Assembly: GCF_051131705.1 (NCBI RefSeq)
Contig: NZ_CP180316.1
Location: 3,906,001 to 3,970,000 of the forward strand
Direction of reading: 5' to 3'
Length of the DNA stretch: 64,000 nt
From: Arthrobacter_M sp030063245
GTDB taxonomy: Bacteria > Actinomycetota > Actinomycetes > Actinomycetales > Micrococcaceae
Part shown: in pieces, positions 47,547-56,197 of the stretch
How the letters are laid out: each line of letters starts with the position of its first letter
How positions within the stretch are numbered: the first letter of the stretch is position 1
Program-made: the position numbers and the translations under genes
Notes under the pieces: model-generated
Database searches by the model: none
The model's input: the letters and a program-made list of their open reading frames with translations, nothing else
Told to the model about the DNA's origin: nothing

Positions 47547-49928
47547 GTGGCATTGGATGATTCACTGATCCCGCTGCTGGGCCGCGGGCCGGCTCCGGAG
47601 CAGCTCCAGCATGTGCGGAAAATCCCGGCCCGGACGGCCGTCACGGAGCCGTGGCCCGGCTGGGTGCATCCCGACATCATCGACGCCTACGCCGCTTTGG
47701 GCGTGCACGAGCCGTGGCGGCACCAAGTCCAAGGCGCCCAGCTGGCCCACGACGGCGGGCACGTCGTCATTGCCACCGGAACGGCCTCCGGCAAGTCGTT
47801 GGCCTACCAGCTGCCGGCACTGGACGCCGTTCACCGCGCGGAGCTCAGGGTGCTGGCGGAACCGGGAAAAATCAATCCGGACGGTGCTGTGGCGCTGTAC
47901 CTCTCCCCGACCAAGGCGCTCGCGGCAGATCAGTACGCTGCCATCCACTCCCTGCACCTGCCCACCATCCGGGCGGCGACATACGACGGCGACACCGATA
48001 CCGCCGAGCGTCGCTGGATCCGGGACCATGCCAACTTTGTCCTGTGCAACCCTGACATGCTGCACTTTGGCGTGCTGCCCAACCACATCTGGTGGGCCGG
48101 ATTCTTCCGGCGGCTGAAATTCGTCATCATCGATGAGGCCCACAGCTACCGCGGCGTCTTCGGTTCCCATGTGGCCAATCTGATGCGCAGGCTGCGCCGT
48201 ATCTGCGCATACTACGGAGCCGATCCGGTCTTCATTGCGGCCTCGGCCACATCATCCGACCCTGAGGTGTCTTTCGGCCGGCTGATCGGGGCTTCTGTGA
48301 CCGGATTAACGCAGGACTACTCTCCGCACGGCTCCACCACGGTGGCTTTTTGGGAGCCTGCCCTAATGGAGTTCAAAGGCGAAAACGGCGCCCCAGCGCG
48401 GCGCACGGCCATCGCCGAAACCGCCGATCTGATGGCCAATTTGGTCTCGGCCAGGATCCGCACCATCGCCTTCATCAAGTCCCGACGGGGCGCCGAGACC
48501 ATCGCAGGCATTGCCAAGCGGCTGCTGGACGAGGTGGACCACAGCCTTCCCCAGCGCATCGCGGCCTACCGGTCCGGCTATCTACCGGAAGAACGACGTG
48601 CCTTAGAGAAGGCCCTCCGTTCCGGTGAGTTGCTGGGCGTGTCCAGCACGTCCGCGCTGGAACTGGGCATCGATATCTCCGGCCTGGACGCCGTACTGAT
48701 CGCCGGGTGGCCTGGCACCAGAGCATCCCTATTCCAACAGATCGGCCGCGCTGGCCGCGCCGGGCAGGACGCCGTAGCCGCGTTCGTCGCCAGCGATGAT
48801 CCCTTGGACACCTATCTCGTTCACCACCCCGAAGCCATTTTCGATGTTCAGGTGGAAGCCACCGTATTTGACCCTTCCAACCCCTATGTCCTGGGTCCGC
48901 ACCTGTGCGCTGCCGCTGCAGAGCTTCCGCTGGGACCAGGGGACCTGGAGCTGTTCGGGCCGGCAACGCTGAAGCTTTTGGACCAACTGGTCAAGGATGG
49001 CTACCTGCGCCGTCGGCCTGCAGGCTGGTTTTGGACCCATCCGCAGAGCGCTGCGGGGATGGTCAATCTCAGGGCCGACGGCGGCGGCCCGATCAGCATT
49101 GTCGACGTGGACACCGGCTCGCTGCTGGGCACGATGGATTCGCCCCAGTCCCATTACCAGGCTCACCAGGGCGCCGTCTATGTCCATCAAGGTGAAACTT
49201 TTGTGGTCGAGGAACTCAACGAGCAGGACCACTGTGCCGTGGTCAGGCGAGGCAACCCGGACTACTACACCACGGCCCGGGACGTCACCCAGATCGAGGT
49301 CCTCCGTTCTCTACGGCACGAACTCTGGGGCCCGGTCGAAATCCATTTCGGCGAGGTACAGGTCACCACGCAGGTCGTCTCCTTTCAGCGCAAAGCGTTT
49401 GTCTCCAACGAGGTGCTCGGTGAAGAACCCCTCGATCTGGGCGCCCATGACCTGTTCACCAAGGCGGTCTGGTTCACCTTGGACAACGAGACGATGCTCG
49501 CGGGTGGCCTGACGGAACCGCAGTTTCCGGGGGCCCTGCACGCTGCTGAACATGCCGCCATCGGATTGCTCCCGCTCGTTGCATCGAGCGACCGCTGGGA
49601 CGTGGGCGGAGTATCCACGGCAATCCACGCGGATACCGGTCAGCCGACCATCTTCGTCTACGACGGGCATCCGGGCGGGGCCGGATTTGCCGAGCGTGCC
49701 TTTGAAGCCGCACGGATCTGGCTTAGGGCCACTCGTGATGCCATTGCCGCCTGTGAATGCGACGCCGGCTGCCCGTCCTGCGTGCAATCCCCAAAATGTG
49801 GCAATAAGAACAATCCTCTGGACAAGGGAGGCGCCGTGCAGCTGATCGACATTCTGCTGGCCGGAGCGGCCGTAGCCGACGGGACACCACCATTCAGCGA
49901 GCACCGGCGTGGCGCCACGGCGCAGTAG
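47547..49928 (+). CDS. DEAD/DEAH-box helicase with DUF1998 (helicase/secretion neighbourhood)
   Basis: A 793-residue superfamily 2 helicase. Motif I is IATGTASGKSLAYQLPALDAV, motif Ia YLSPTKALAADQ, motif II VIIDEAHSYRG, motif III FIAASATSSDP, motif VI QQIGRAGRAGQ. The C-terminal DUF1998 domain ends in a four-Cys cluster, CECDAGCPSCVQSPKCGNKNNPLDK, as in MrfA-type repair helicases. It is the helicase conserved beside the Tad operon in actinobacteria; a functional link to pilus assembly is unproved and DNA repair is equally possible. GTG 47547 follows CAGAAT by six bases, a likely leaderless start. Its 3' end overlaps the convergent TadE-like gene by 35 bases. Confidence 0.92.
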   Translation: MALDDSLIPLLGRGPAPEQLQHVRKIPARTAVTEPWPGWVHPDIIDAYAALGVHEPWRHQVQGAQLAHDGGHVVIATGTASGKSLAYQLPALDAVHRAELRVLAEPGKINPDGAVALYLSPTKALAADQYAAIHSLHLPTIRAATYDGDTDTAERRWIRDHANFVLCNPDMLHFGVLPNHIWWAGFFRRLKFVIIDEAHSYRGVFGSHVANLMRRLRRICAYYGADPVFIAASATSSDPEVSFGRLIGASVTGLTQDYSPHGSTTVAFWEPALMEFKGENGAPARRTAIAETADLMANLVSARIRTIAFIKSRRGAETIAGIAKRLLDEVDHSLPQRIAAYRSGYLPEERRALEKALRSGELLGVSSTSALELGIDISGLDAVLIAGWPGTRASLFQQIGRAGRAGQDAVAAFVASDDPLDTYLVHHPEAIFDVQVEATVFDPSNPYVLGPHLCAAAAELPLGPGDLELFGPATLKLLDQLVKDGYLRRRPAGWFWTHPQSAAGMVNLRADGGGPISIVDVDTGSLLGTMDSPQSHYQAHQGAVYVHQGETFVVEELNEQDHCAVVRRGNPDYYTTARDVTQIEVLRSLRHELWGPVEIHFGEVQVTTQVVSFQRKAFVSNEVLGEEPLDLGAHDLFTKAVWFTLDNETMLAGGLTEPQFPGALHAAEHAAIGLLPLVASSDRWDVGGVSTAIHADTGQPTIFVYDGHPGGAGFAERAFEAARIWLRATRDAIAACECDAGCPSCVQSPKCGNKNNPLDKGGAVQLIDILLAGAAVADGTPPFSEHRRGATAQ

Positions 49929-50421
49929 TCGTATTAGGCGGTGGTCCTGCACGAGAGTGCCCGGTTGCCGCTCCCCACGGACCCGCCAGAATGACCCTCG
50001 TCCTGACCTCCACGATCTCCCCGTCAGGACCTCCCACGATGCAGCTGACCATTACGGCGTGATGCTGGACCACGATGTCTTCCGCTACGCCGCATGGTTC
50101 ACCGGTAATGATGTTCCGGGCCGCATCGGCGCCTGCCAAGGCTCCAAGATCGGCTGCGGTTGCGGCCCGGGCCGCCCCGATGGCGGCCTGAGCCAGGAGA
50201 AGTAGCGCTGCCAGCAGCATGAGCAGGACCAACGCTAATCCAACGGTCAGGACGGTGCCCGAACCGCAGTCCGGGGCACCGGGACGCCTGGCCTGGGCCG
50301 GAGTCGTCGATCCAGTCACTATTCCCGGACCCGTCACAGGGCAGGACTTGGGTCGCGTCATCGAGCTGGACCTGAGTCGCGTCATCGCGCTGGACATAGT
50401 GCCGACACCTGCCGCAGTCAT
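49894..50421 (-). CDS. TadE-like protein of the helicase/secretion neighbourhood
   Basis: A 175-residue minor-pilin-like membrane protein. After a basic 50-residue N-terminus comes a single helix (GTVLTVGLALVLLMLLAALLLLAQAAIGAARAATAADLGALAGADAA), the pattern of secretion-neighbourhood TadE-like proteins also called DECH-neighbourhood TadE. The remaining part is a small extracytoplasmic domain with two Cys (GEPCG, VSCIVGG). Its ATG overlaps the TadE stop by four bases. Last gene of the Tad operon. Confidence 0.78.
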   Translation of the reverse strand: MTAAGVGTMSSAMTRLRSSSMTRPKSCPVTGPGIVTGSTTPAQARRPGAPDCGSGTVLTVGLALVLLMLLAALLLLAQAAIGAARAATAADLGALAGADAARNIITGEPCGVAEDIVVQHHAVMVSCIVGGPDGEIVEVRTRVILAGPWGAATGHSRAGPPPNTTTAPWRHAGAR

Positions 50422-50858
50422 GGTCCTGGTCCAGGCGATGGGTCGCTGCCGCCGTTATGCCAGCTCTTCTGCGGAACCAGCTCTACCGCTACCGCGACCG
50501 GCACAGATTCCTGCCTTGCCACCGCATCCGCGGTCAGAGGCCAACTCACCAGACCCGATAGCGGGCCGGAGACCCGAATACTGACTTCCGCTCGGACATA
50601 GCCGCCCGCTCTACTGACAGTTACCTCTGCGTCATGTCCAGCGATCTGCCTGGCGGCTGCCACGGCGGTGGCTGCTGGATCTCCCCGTGCCAGGGCACGT
50701 GCTGCGGAACGCGCAGATTCTTCCAGTCTCAGCTGTGTCACCCCGATCAGCGCCGCCAGCAACAGCAGTGCCAAGAGAACGGTCAGCGACGGTAGTGCAA
50801 CTGCCAACTCGGCCGTAACGGACCCGCGCTGCCGACCGCCCCGAACGTGGCATGACAC
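50418..50858 (-). CDS. TadE-family pseudopilin-like protein
   Basis: A 146-residue protein with the TadE signature RGSVTAELAVALPSLTVLLALLLLAALIGVTQLRLEESARSAARALARGD: a basic start, a Glu near the beginning of the helix and a long N-terminal helix, as in minor pilins. The rest (HDAEVTVSRAGGYVRAEVSIRVSG) looks like a small extracytoplasmic beta domain. The start is uncertain. GTG 50858 gives the usual short N-terminus and a weak GGA upstream; GTG 50948, whose codon overlaps the stop of the preceding small gene, is the alternative. Confidence 0.75.
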   Translation of the reverse strand: MSCHVRGGRQRGSVTAELAVALPSLTVLLALLLLAALIGVTQLRLEESARSAARALARGDPAATAVAAARQIAGHDAEVTVSRAGGYVRAEVSIRVSGPLSGLVSWPLTADAVARQESVPVAVAVELVPQKSWHNGGSDPSPGPGP

Positions 50859-50944
50859 AAAATTCCGCTGACAAGCAGGCCGGCTATAGGGCCCCTCGCC
50901 TGTGCTGTTCCAAGCGCACCCGAAACCACTCGCTGGACCCAACG

Positions 50945-51052
50945 TCACGGCAGACTCAGAGCGGTGCGGATGATGCCGAGCAGGAAGCCTCGCACCTCGG
51001 CTGGGCCTTCCTTCCCTGCCTCGTCGGTTCGTATTCCTGTTGGCTTTGCCAT
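50945..51052 (-). CDS. 35-residue pilin-like gene without its transmembrane segment
   Basis: A 35-codon gene with a strong ribosome binding site (AGGAGG, five bases before ATG 51052). It encodes MAKPTGIRTDEAGKEGP and ends EVRGFLLGIIRTALSLP. The position (between TadC and TadE genes) and the ends match DUF4244/Flp-type pilins, which normally read DEAG(M)-TAEYA followed by a 20-residue hydrophobic helix and end ...SLP or similar. Here the TAEYA cleavage region and helix are missing, apparently by in-frame deletion, so it cannot form a pilin. That it is a relic, not a different peptide, is inference. Confidence 0.6.
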   Translation of the reverse strand: MAKPTGIRTDEAGKEGPAEVRGFLLGIIRTALSLP

Positions 51053-51202
51053 CTGATCCTCCTGGATCGTTCCGGGCCGCCCCTGCGGCGGGTTCCATTT
51101 AAACGATCCCTTTCCAGTTCCGTCAGCGACAGTGGCCGATGTAAAGAGGTGCATCCCGCTGCCACCGACGAACGTTGTGGAGGGCTTGTCTGCCTGTCGC
51201 CG

Positions 51203-51778
51203 TCAGCGGAATGACGGCACCATGGCCACGATCACGGGGACTACTCCCAGACACAGAAAAGCAGGCAACGAACAAAGCCCCAAGGGGATCACTAACTTCA
51301 CGCCGAGGGACGCCGCACGGTGTTCGGACTCACGCTGGGCGGACCTGCGCAGCTGGGCCGCCTCAGCGTAAAGCAACGCAGCCGAGGGCGCACCCGTTAC
51401 GGCGGCGAAGGTCAGCGCCTCGTACAATCCGCCCATTTGCGGATGTCCCCTGACCGGGCGCCAGGACGTCTGCCAAGAAGCCCCGATGCTCAGGCCTGCA
51501 ATCACTGTTGCCAGGCCCTCCCGTGTCCGTGTCGTTGTCACAGCGGCGAGGAGTTCCAGAGACCGGGACAGCGGGAGTCCGGCATCGAGACAGGTGGCGA
51601 GCAGTTCCAGCATGAGCGGAACGTCGGCGATGCCCCCGCCCGGCCCATCAGTGTCCGGATCGCCGATCCGTTTCCGAACTGCACCCAGCTGCCGCCAACG
51701 GCTACTCCCGGTGGACGGCAGCAACAATGCATTCGACGCGCCAAGGAGGGCAAATGCCAGCCATAGCCACGCTGTCAC
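51203..51778 (-). CDS. TadC-like pilus assembly membrane protein (T2SSF family)
   Basis: A 191-residue inner-membrane protein of the type II secretion F family. The first helix is WLWLAFALLGASNALLLP; the T2SSF domain covers VPLMLELLATCLDAGLPLSRSLELLAAVTTTRTREGLATV and ends with EHRAASLGVKLVIPLGLCSLPAFLCLGVVPVIVAM. It should form the platform with the TadB-like protein and the TadA ATPase. Its ATG overlaps the tadB stop by four bases. It is shorter than classic TadC, as usual for the actinobacterial secretion neighbourhood. Confidence 0.85.
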   Translation of the reverse strand: MTAWLWLAFALLGASNALLLPSTGSSRWRQLGAVRKRIGDPDTDGPGGGIADVPLMLELLATCLDAGLPLSRSLELLAAVTTTRTREGLATVIAGLSIGASWQTSWRPVRGHPQMGGLYEALTFAAVTGAPSAALLYAEAAQLRRSAQRESEHRAASLGVKLVIPLGLCSLPAFLCLGVVPVIVAMVPSFR

Positions 51779-52650
51779 GGCGAATCACGTGCCGCTGCTC
51801 TGATCAGGGCTCCGGACCAGAAACGGCCAGCAGCCATCAGGGCGACGCCGATGGAGAGCGCGGCCCAGCCAACCGGACCACCGAAAAGAACCGCCAGCGG
51901 GTCAACCCCCATAAGCATTCCCAAGAGGAGACCCAGCAGGGGCAGCCAGCTCAGCAGCCGGACGGTTGCCTTTGGCCCGGCAAGCGATGTTTCCCGGCTG
52001 GCGGCGGCGTCCATTTCCGACTCCAGGCGCACAGCGTACCGTTGCAGCACGGCGGCCAGCGGCGACCCGCTGATCTCAGCGACATCCAGGCAGGCAGCCA
52101 GCTCCTGCCAGTGCTTGCACTGCGGGTATTGACTAGCGGAGACACTGACAGCTGCGCAGCCGGACCGGATCGCCGAACTGGCGCTGAGCCCTAAAACGGT
52201 GGCCTGGTACGCCGCCTGGAGGAGCTGCGCGTTCAGCCCTTGGCCGCCGCTTGCCAACAGCAGCTGTGCTCCGGATGCAGTGGCTCTTCTGCCAGCCGCA
52301 ACCGGCGCCGCAACCCTGGTTGCCAGCAGATCCGCCCACAAATTTTGACCCGAGCGGCCAGCCGCGAGCAGAGCGGACAGTTCCCGGACCAGCCTCGCCA
52401 TTTCGGCAGTATCCGCCGGATGCGGCCGCCCTCCGAACAGCTGACGCACGCGGGACGAACGCGGCCGGCCGCGCTCATCTTGGATCCCGTCGCGGGTTGC
52501 CACGCCAAGACCAGGCGACGGGTCCGCGTATACCCCGGAAGTGCGGCCACTCCTCCCCTGTTCTCGCACTGCGGTCATCCACCGGATGCCGGAGAACGAA
52601 AGAACCACGCAGCCGAGCGCCGGAAAAACGAACATCAGGATCAGGTTCAC
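51775..52650 (-). CDS. TadB-like pilus assembly membrane protein (T2SSF family)
   Basis: A 291-residue T2SSF-domain protein with an N-terminal helix (LILMFVFPALGCVVLSFSG), a central cytoplasmic part with the F-domain pattern (MARLVRELSALLAAGRSGQNLWADLLA, then a second half CKHWQELAACLDVAEISGSPLAAVLQRYA), and C-terminal helices (LLSWLPLLGLLLGMLMGVDPLAVLFGGPVGWAALSIGVALMAAG). It pairs with the TadC-like protein next to it. Its start overlaps the ATPase stop by four bases, continuing the tightly coupled operon. Confidence 0.85.
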   Translation of the reverse strand: MNLILMFVFPALGCVVLSFSGIRWMTAVREQGRSGRTSGVYADPSPGLGVATRDGIQDERGRPRSSRVRQLFGGRPHPADTAEMARLVRELSALLAAGRSGQNLWADLLATRVAAPVAAGRRATASGAQLLLASGGQGLNAQLLQAAYQATVLGLSASSAIRSGCAAVSVSASQYPQCKHWQELAACLDVAEISGSPLAAVLQRYAVRLESEMDAAASRETSLAGPKATVRLLSWLPLLGLLLGMLMGVDPLAVLFGGPVGWAALSIGVALMAAGRFWSGALIRAAARDSP

Positions 52651-54143
52651 CCTCGCCTCCTTCTCCGGGCGGTACCCCGATCTCCAGCGGTCTGCACTTC
52701 ACGGCCACGGCAGGCGGAGTCCCGATCGGGGGAATCCCGATCGGGGGAATCCCGATCGGGGGAATCCCCGTCGGGGGAATCCCGGTCGGCGGAATCCCGA
52801 TCGTGGGCGGCCTGCTCCTGCTGGACCCGATCGGCGAAGACCTGATCGGCGTCACCGCGATCGTCGGAGGGGGCCGGCAGGCCGGGGTCCGGGCCACCCA
52901 AGAGCTCCCGAAGCTGCTCCCAACCAGCCCCGTAAACCAGCCTGCGGGTGCGGCGGCCGGCGGCCGGCCCCGGAGGCTCCGCCGGCGACGCGGACCGCCG
53001 GCCGGTGGCCACACCGGCGGACGATCCATCCTTGATGCTCACCGCCGGTGCGACCTCGAGCCTGCCCGCTTTCAATGTCGCCACCCCGATTTCCGCCACC
53101 CTGCGCCCGGAGGGATGCCGTTCGAGATGCACCACTACGTCCAGCGCGCTGGCAGCCTGGATTGCCACGGCCTCGGTGCTCAGCCCGGCGAGCGCGCCCA
53201 GAGCTGCCAGCCTCGCGGGGACATCCGACGCACTGTTCGCATGGATCGTGCCCCCACCGCCCCGATGGCCGGTGTTCAGGGCTGAGAGCAACTCCCGCAC
53301 CTCCGCGCCCCGGCACTCCCCCACAATCAGCCGGCTTGGGCTCATCCGCAGGGCCTGCCGTACCAGCTCGGTAAGCTCCACCGCGCCTCCGCCCTCGGCG
53401 TTGGCGTGCCGCGCCTCCAGCGTCAGCACGTGGGGATGATCCGGTTCGAGTTCCGCGGCGTCCTCGATCAGCACAAGCCGCTCGCGAAGCTGACACATTC
53501 CAAGCAGGGTCGAGAGCAGGGTGGTTTTGCCCGTTCCGGTGGCGCCGCTGATCAGGAAACTGAGCCGCCTGCCGATGACGGCACGCAGCAATGCAGCGAT
53601 GCCTGGCTCGGCAAACCCGGAGAGCACCAGCTCGTCCATGGTAAAGACCTCTGCCCGTCTGATCCGGACCGACAGGATCACCCCCTGCGCCGAGATCGGC
53701 GGCAGAACCGCGTGAATCCGGAAGCCGCCGTCGAGCCTTACATCAACACAAGGTGAGCCGTCGTCCAACCGTCGTCCGCCGGAAGCAATCAGCCGCACAG
53801 CCAGCGCCCTGAGCTGCTCTTCGCCCGTAAAGGAAATATCCACGACTTCCGCCCCTTGTCCGCGGTCCACCCACACCGACCGCGGGCCATTGACGAAGAT
53901 GTCGGTGATTTCCGGGTCCTTCAGCAATGGTTGGAGTGGTCCCAGTCCGCTGAGCTCGGCATTGATGCTCTCCACCGCGGCCAGCGATCCGGCCGTCCCT
54001 AAAAGCCTGCCGCTATCCCGCACCGCTGCCGCGACACGAAGCGACGTGACAGGCCCGGCCTCCGAGAGCACCGCGCGGCGCACGGTGTCCAGGAGCGTTT
54101 CATCCACGGCGCGCAAGCGCGGGAGCTGGGAATGACGTCTCAT
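52647..54143 (-). CDS. tadA: TadA/CpaF secretion ATPase with Asp/Arg repeat tail
   Basis: The 498-residue hexameric ATPase that powers Flp/Tad pilus assembly. Walker A is SFLISGATGTGKTTLLSTLLG, the Asp box LVLIEDAAELEPDHPHVLTLEARHAN, Walker B RLIVGECRGAEVRELLSALNTGH, and the conserved GTIHANSASDVPARL follows. The N-terminal domain has GPLQPLLKDPEITDIFVNGPRSVWVDR. The last 140 residues are unusual: a disordered region ending in DSPDR/DSPDG pentapeptides encoded by a 15-bp repeat. ATG 54143 overlaps the CpaE stop by four bases, and the longer open frame to 54284 is inside that gene. Confidence 0.93.
   Translation of the reverse strand: MRRHSQLPRLRAVDETLLDTVRRAVLSEAGPVTSLRVAAAVRDSGRLLGTAGSLAAVESINAELSGLGPLQPLLKDPEITDIFVNGPRSVWVDRGQGAEVVDISFTGEEQLRALAVRLIASGGRRLDDGSPCVDVRLDGGFRIHAVLPPISAQGVILSVRIRRAEVFTMDELVLSGFAEPGIAALLRAVIGRRLSFLISGATGTGKTTLLSTLLGMCQLRERLVLIEDAAELEPDHPHVLTLEARHANAEGGGAVELTELVRQALRMSPSRLIVGECRGAEVRELLSALNTGHRGGGGTIHANSASDVPARLAALGALAGLSTEAVAIQAASALDVVVHLERHPSGRRVAEIGVATLKAGRLEVAPAVSIKDGSSAGVATGRRSASPAEPPGPAAGRRTRRLVYGAGWEQLRELLGGPDPGLPAPSDDRGDADQVFADRVQQEQAAHDRDSADRDSPDGDSPDRDSPDRDSPDRDSACRGREVQTAGDRGTARRRRRG
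52721..52795 (-). repeat. 15-bp tandem repeat in the tadA tail
   Basis: Five units of the form CCCGATCGGGGGAAT (the first three identical, the last two with one or two changes) encode the DSPDR repeats on the minus strand. The unit is itself largely palindromic (CCCGATCGGG), so both DNA strands could form small hairpins. Confidence 0.88.
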
Positions 54144-55312
54144 CCCGGCACACTTCGCAGGCTTACCAGAACGCGGTCGGCAAGCCGCCTGACCTTTCGG
54201 GACTTGGCCAGATCGGCCAGCTGTCCACGTTCGGTCGCTGCCGCGGCGGCGCGCAGAACCGGCATGATCCCGAGGACTGCGCAACCCACGGAGTCCGCGA
54301 TCAGTTGCACATCCAGCCCTTCACGCAGCGGCGCGCGGACCACCAGCGCCGTCGGCAGCGAGGGAAGGTCGTTCAGCAGCCTGGCACTCGCTGCTGACGG
54401 CCGCAATTGGGCTGGAACCACCGTTAGCAGCTGATCACAATGCTTCCCGAGCGACGACAGTGCATTCCGGTTGCGGCCAAGATCCACCACTGCGAGCTCA
54501 TAGCCGCGCCGGGCGGCCCGCAGGACTTGGGCGCCGGTTGCTCCGGGGCCAAAATCAGTCCCGCTGGACGCCCCGTACCCGCCCCATGAAAGCAATGAGA
54601 ATCCGGCGACGACAGGCAGCGAGGCTGCCAACTGGTCGGGGTTGATGGTGCCGGACGCTGCCAGTAGATCCGGCCACCGCAGGCCGGCAGGCTCCTCGGC
54701 GGTCACGGCGATGTCCAGACCCCCTCCCCATTCGTCACCGTCAACCAGCAACGTCCGAACACCAGCCGTCGCCGCGCAGGCGGCCAGCAGGACGGCCAAT
54801 GTGGACGCACCCGCCCCACCACAGCCGCCAACAACGCCGAGAATGAAACCTTCCGCGGCCGGATCGCGCAGCTGGCTGAGGAATTCCGCCAGCCATTCGG
54901 ACGCCTCGGGCAGGACGGCGACCCGATCCGCGCTGGAAAGCGATGCCTGCCGCCACAGCTGCTCCCTTTCGGCGGAGAATCCAACCAGCAGGGTCGGGCC
55001 ACGCCGGCGCCGGAAGTCCGATGCCACATCGATCCCGACCATTACGGCGGCAGCGGCGTCCCACTCTCCGCGCGCCTCCTCAACCGTAGGAAAGACCATC
55101 AGTCCAACAGAGGCAGCAGCGGCAACCCGCCCAATCTCATCGTGCAGCGGACCGGATTCCGTCACCAGCAAGACCCGGCTGCCGTTCGGCGGCAGCCACG
55201 CGGCCCGGTTACCGGTGTGGTCGGTAGCAGCCGCTTGGGGGTCCGAAGCTGCGCCGGTCCCCTTCGGCAGACGCACCGCTCTGCGCGTCCTGGCTATCGA
55301 TTGTTCCGGCAT
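54140..55312 (-). CDS. CpaE-like/septum-site-determining-type protein
   Basis: A 390-residue ParA/MinD-superfamily protein of the helicase/secretion neighbourhood, related to CpaE and mycobacterial Ssd. An N-terminal receiver-like domain (VLLVTESGPLHDEIGRVAAAASVG) is followed by the P-loop GVVGGCGGAGASTLAVLLAACAA, in which the usual Lys of GKST is replaced by Ala (GAST), as in other members of this subgroup. LVDGDEWGGGLDIAV and LAVVDLGRNR follow. It probably positions the secretion ATPase rather than acting as a normal ATPase. ATG 55312 is chosen by N-terminal context; the frame extends to 55450. Confidence 0.85.
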   Translation of the reverse strand: MPEQSIARTRRAVRLPKGTGAASDPQAAATDHTGNRAAWLPPNGSRVLLVTESGPLHDEIGRVAAAASVGLMVFPTVEEARGEWDAAAAVMVGIDVASDFRRRRGPTLLVGFSAEREQLWRQASLSSADRVAVLPEASEWLAEFLSQLRDPAAEGFILGVVGGCGGAGASTLAVLLAACAATAGVRTLLVDGDEWGGGLDIAVTAEEPAGLRWPDLLAASGTINPDQLAASLPVVAGFSLLSWGGYGASSGTDFGPGATGAQVLRAARRGYELAVVDLGRNRNALSSLGKHCDQLLTVVPAQLRPSAASARLLNDLPSLPTALVVRAPLREGLDVQLIADSVGCAVLGIMPVLRAAAAATERGQLADLAKSRKVRRLADRVLVSLRSVPG

Positions 55313-55522
55313 CGTCTCAGTCTTCGCCCCGATGAGCGGGAATCTTGGTGCAGCTTCGAATATGTGGACCCGAGGCGGTGCAGGAGTGCTCGTGGAGGAG
55401 TGGTGAGGGCGGGGTACGGCCACCACGGCGGCGCCACCGCGAGCTGTCACTGACAGTCACTTCCAAGGCCGCGAATGACATATATTGGCCGTGCACACGC
55501 CGCCCGCCCGGGCGCGCATCCC

Positions 55523-55574
55523 GCAGGGGTGGAAATCGCAGGCACAAAGGGCACCAGGGGCACAGGGGAGAATG
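55523..55574. repeat. Left imperfect direct repeat of the catabolic island
   Basis: Positions 55523-55549 match 62714-62740 at 22 of 27 bases (shared GGAAATC and CAGGC blocks), and 55557-55574 match 62788-62805 at 16 of 18 bases (GGGGCACAGG then GA-AATG). The order is the same and only the spacing differs. The right-hand copy forms the leader of the exonuclease/polymerase gene, so this copy may be left from the insertion of the island. Confidence 0.6.
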
Positions 55575-56197
55575 TATCCACGTACCTCCTTATCGGCAGG
55601 CGTGCGCGCGTGCCGCGGACCCCGCAGATCGACGACCGATGGGATGCCTGCAACAAGGCCCTCCACCGCGAGTGCACACCGTGGATCCCATTCCGCGAGC
55701 TCAGTGAGCAGGCGCTCGCAACCACCTATCGGGAACTCCGGATCGACGCAGACCCCGAAGACACCGTCGCCGACTCGGCAGGCTTACTGGCCAGTATGGC
55801 GACGTGGCCGTTGTGGCCGGATGTGTCCGCCGATTCCCTCCTCGGACTGCCCCCCGAGCGCCTCGGTCTTCTCACGAACATCGACACTGCAGTGCTGGAG
55901 ATGACGGCCGTGATGCTGCTGAGCATCTTCGACCCGCCCTGCGTCATGACCTCCGAAACCGTGCAGGCCTACAAGCAATCCGCCGATTTTTACCACCGCG
56001 CTGGCGCTTCGATCGGACACCTTGCCGCATGGCCTCATCGGCGCGGGACGTTCGAGGCACACTTCAATCCGGGCTCCCCTGCGTTCGGCTGGCTCGTCCC
56101 GGCCACGCACGTCGACAACTTGGGCCGCGGCCACCCTTTGCTGCCGGCTCAATCGGCGAGCTCGGCCCCACCATCGAATCGGCCGTCGCAACGCTGT
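55575..56197 (+). pseudogene. Broken haloacid dehalogenase type II-like gene
   Basis: One frame reads WDACNKALHRECTPWIPFRELSEQALATTYREL, then ASMATWPLWPDVSADSLLGLPPERLGLLTNIDTAVLEM and VMTSETVQAYKQSADFYHRA, the cap and core motifs (TNID, TSE-V-YK) of L-2-haloacid dehalogenases. The nucleophile motif that should open the protein (FDxYGTL) is missing. After FYHRAGA the homologous end continues in another frame (SSARDVRGTLQSGLPCVRLARPGH), then returns to the first. A missing 5' end and a frameshift make it nonfunctional. It stands at the left edge of the island. Confidence 0.7.
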
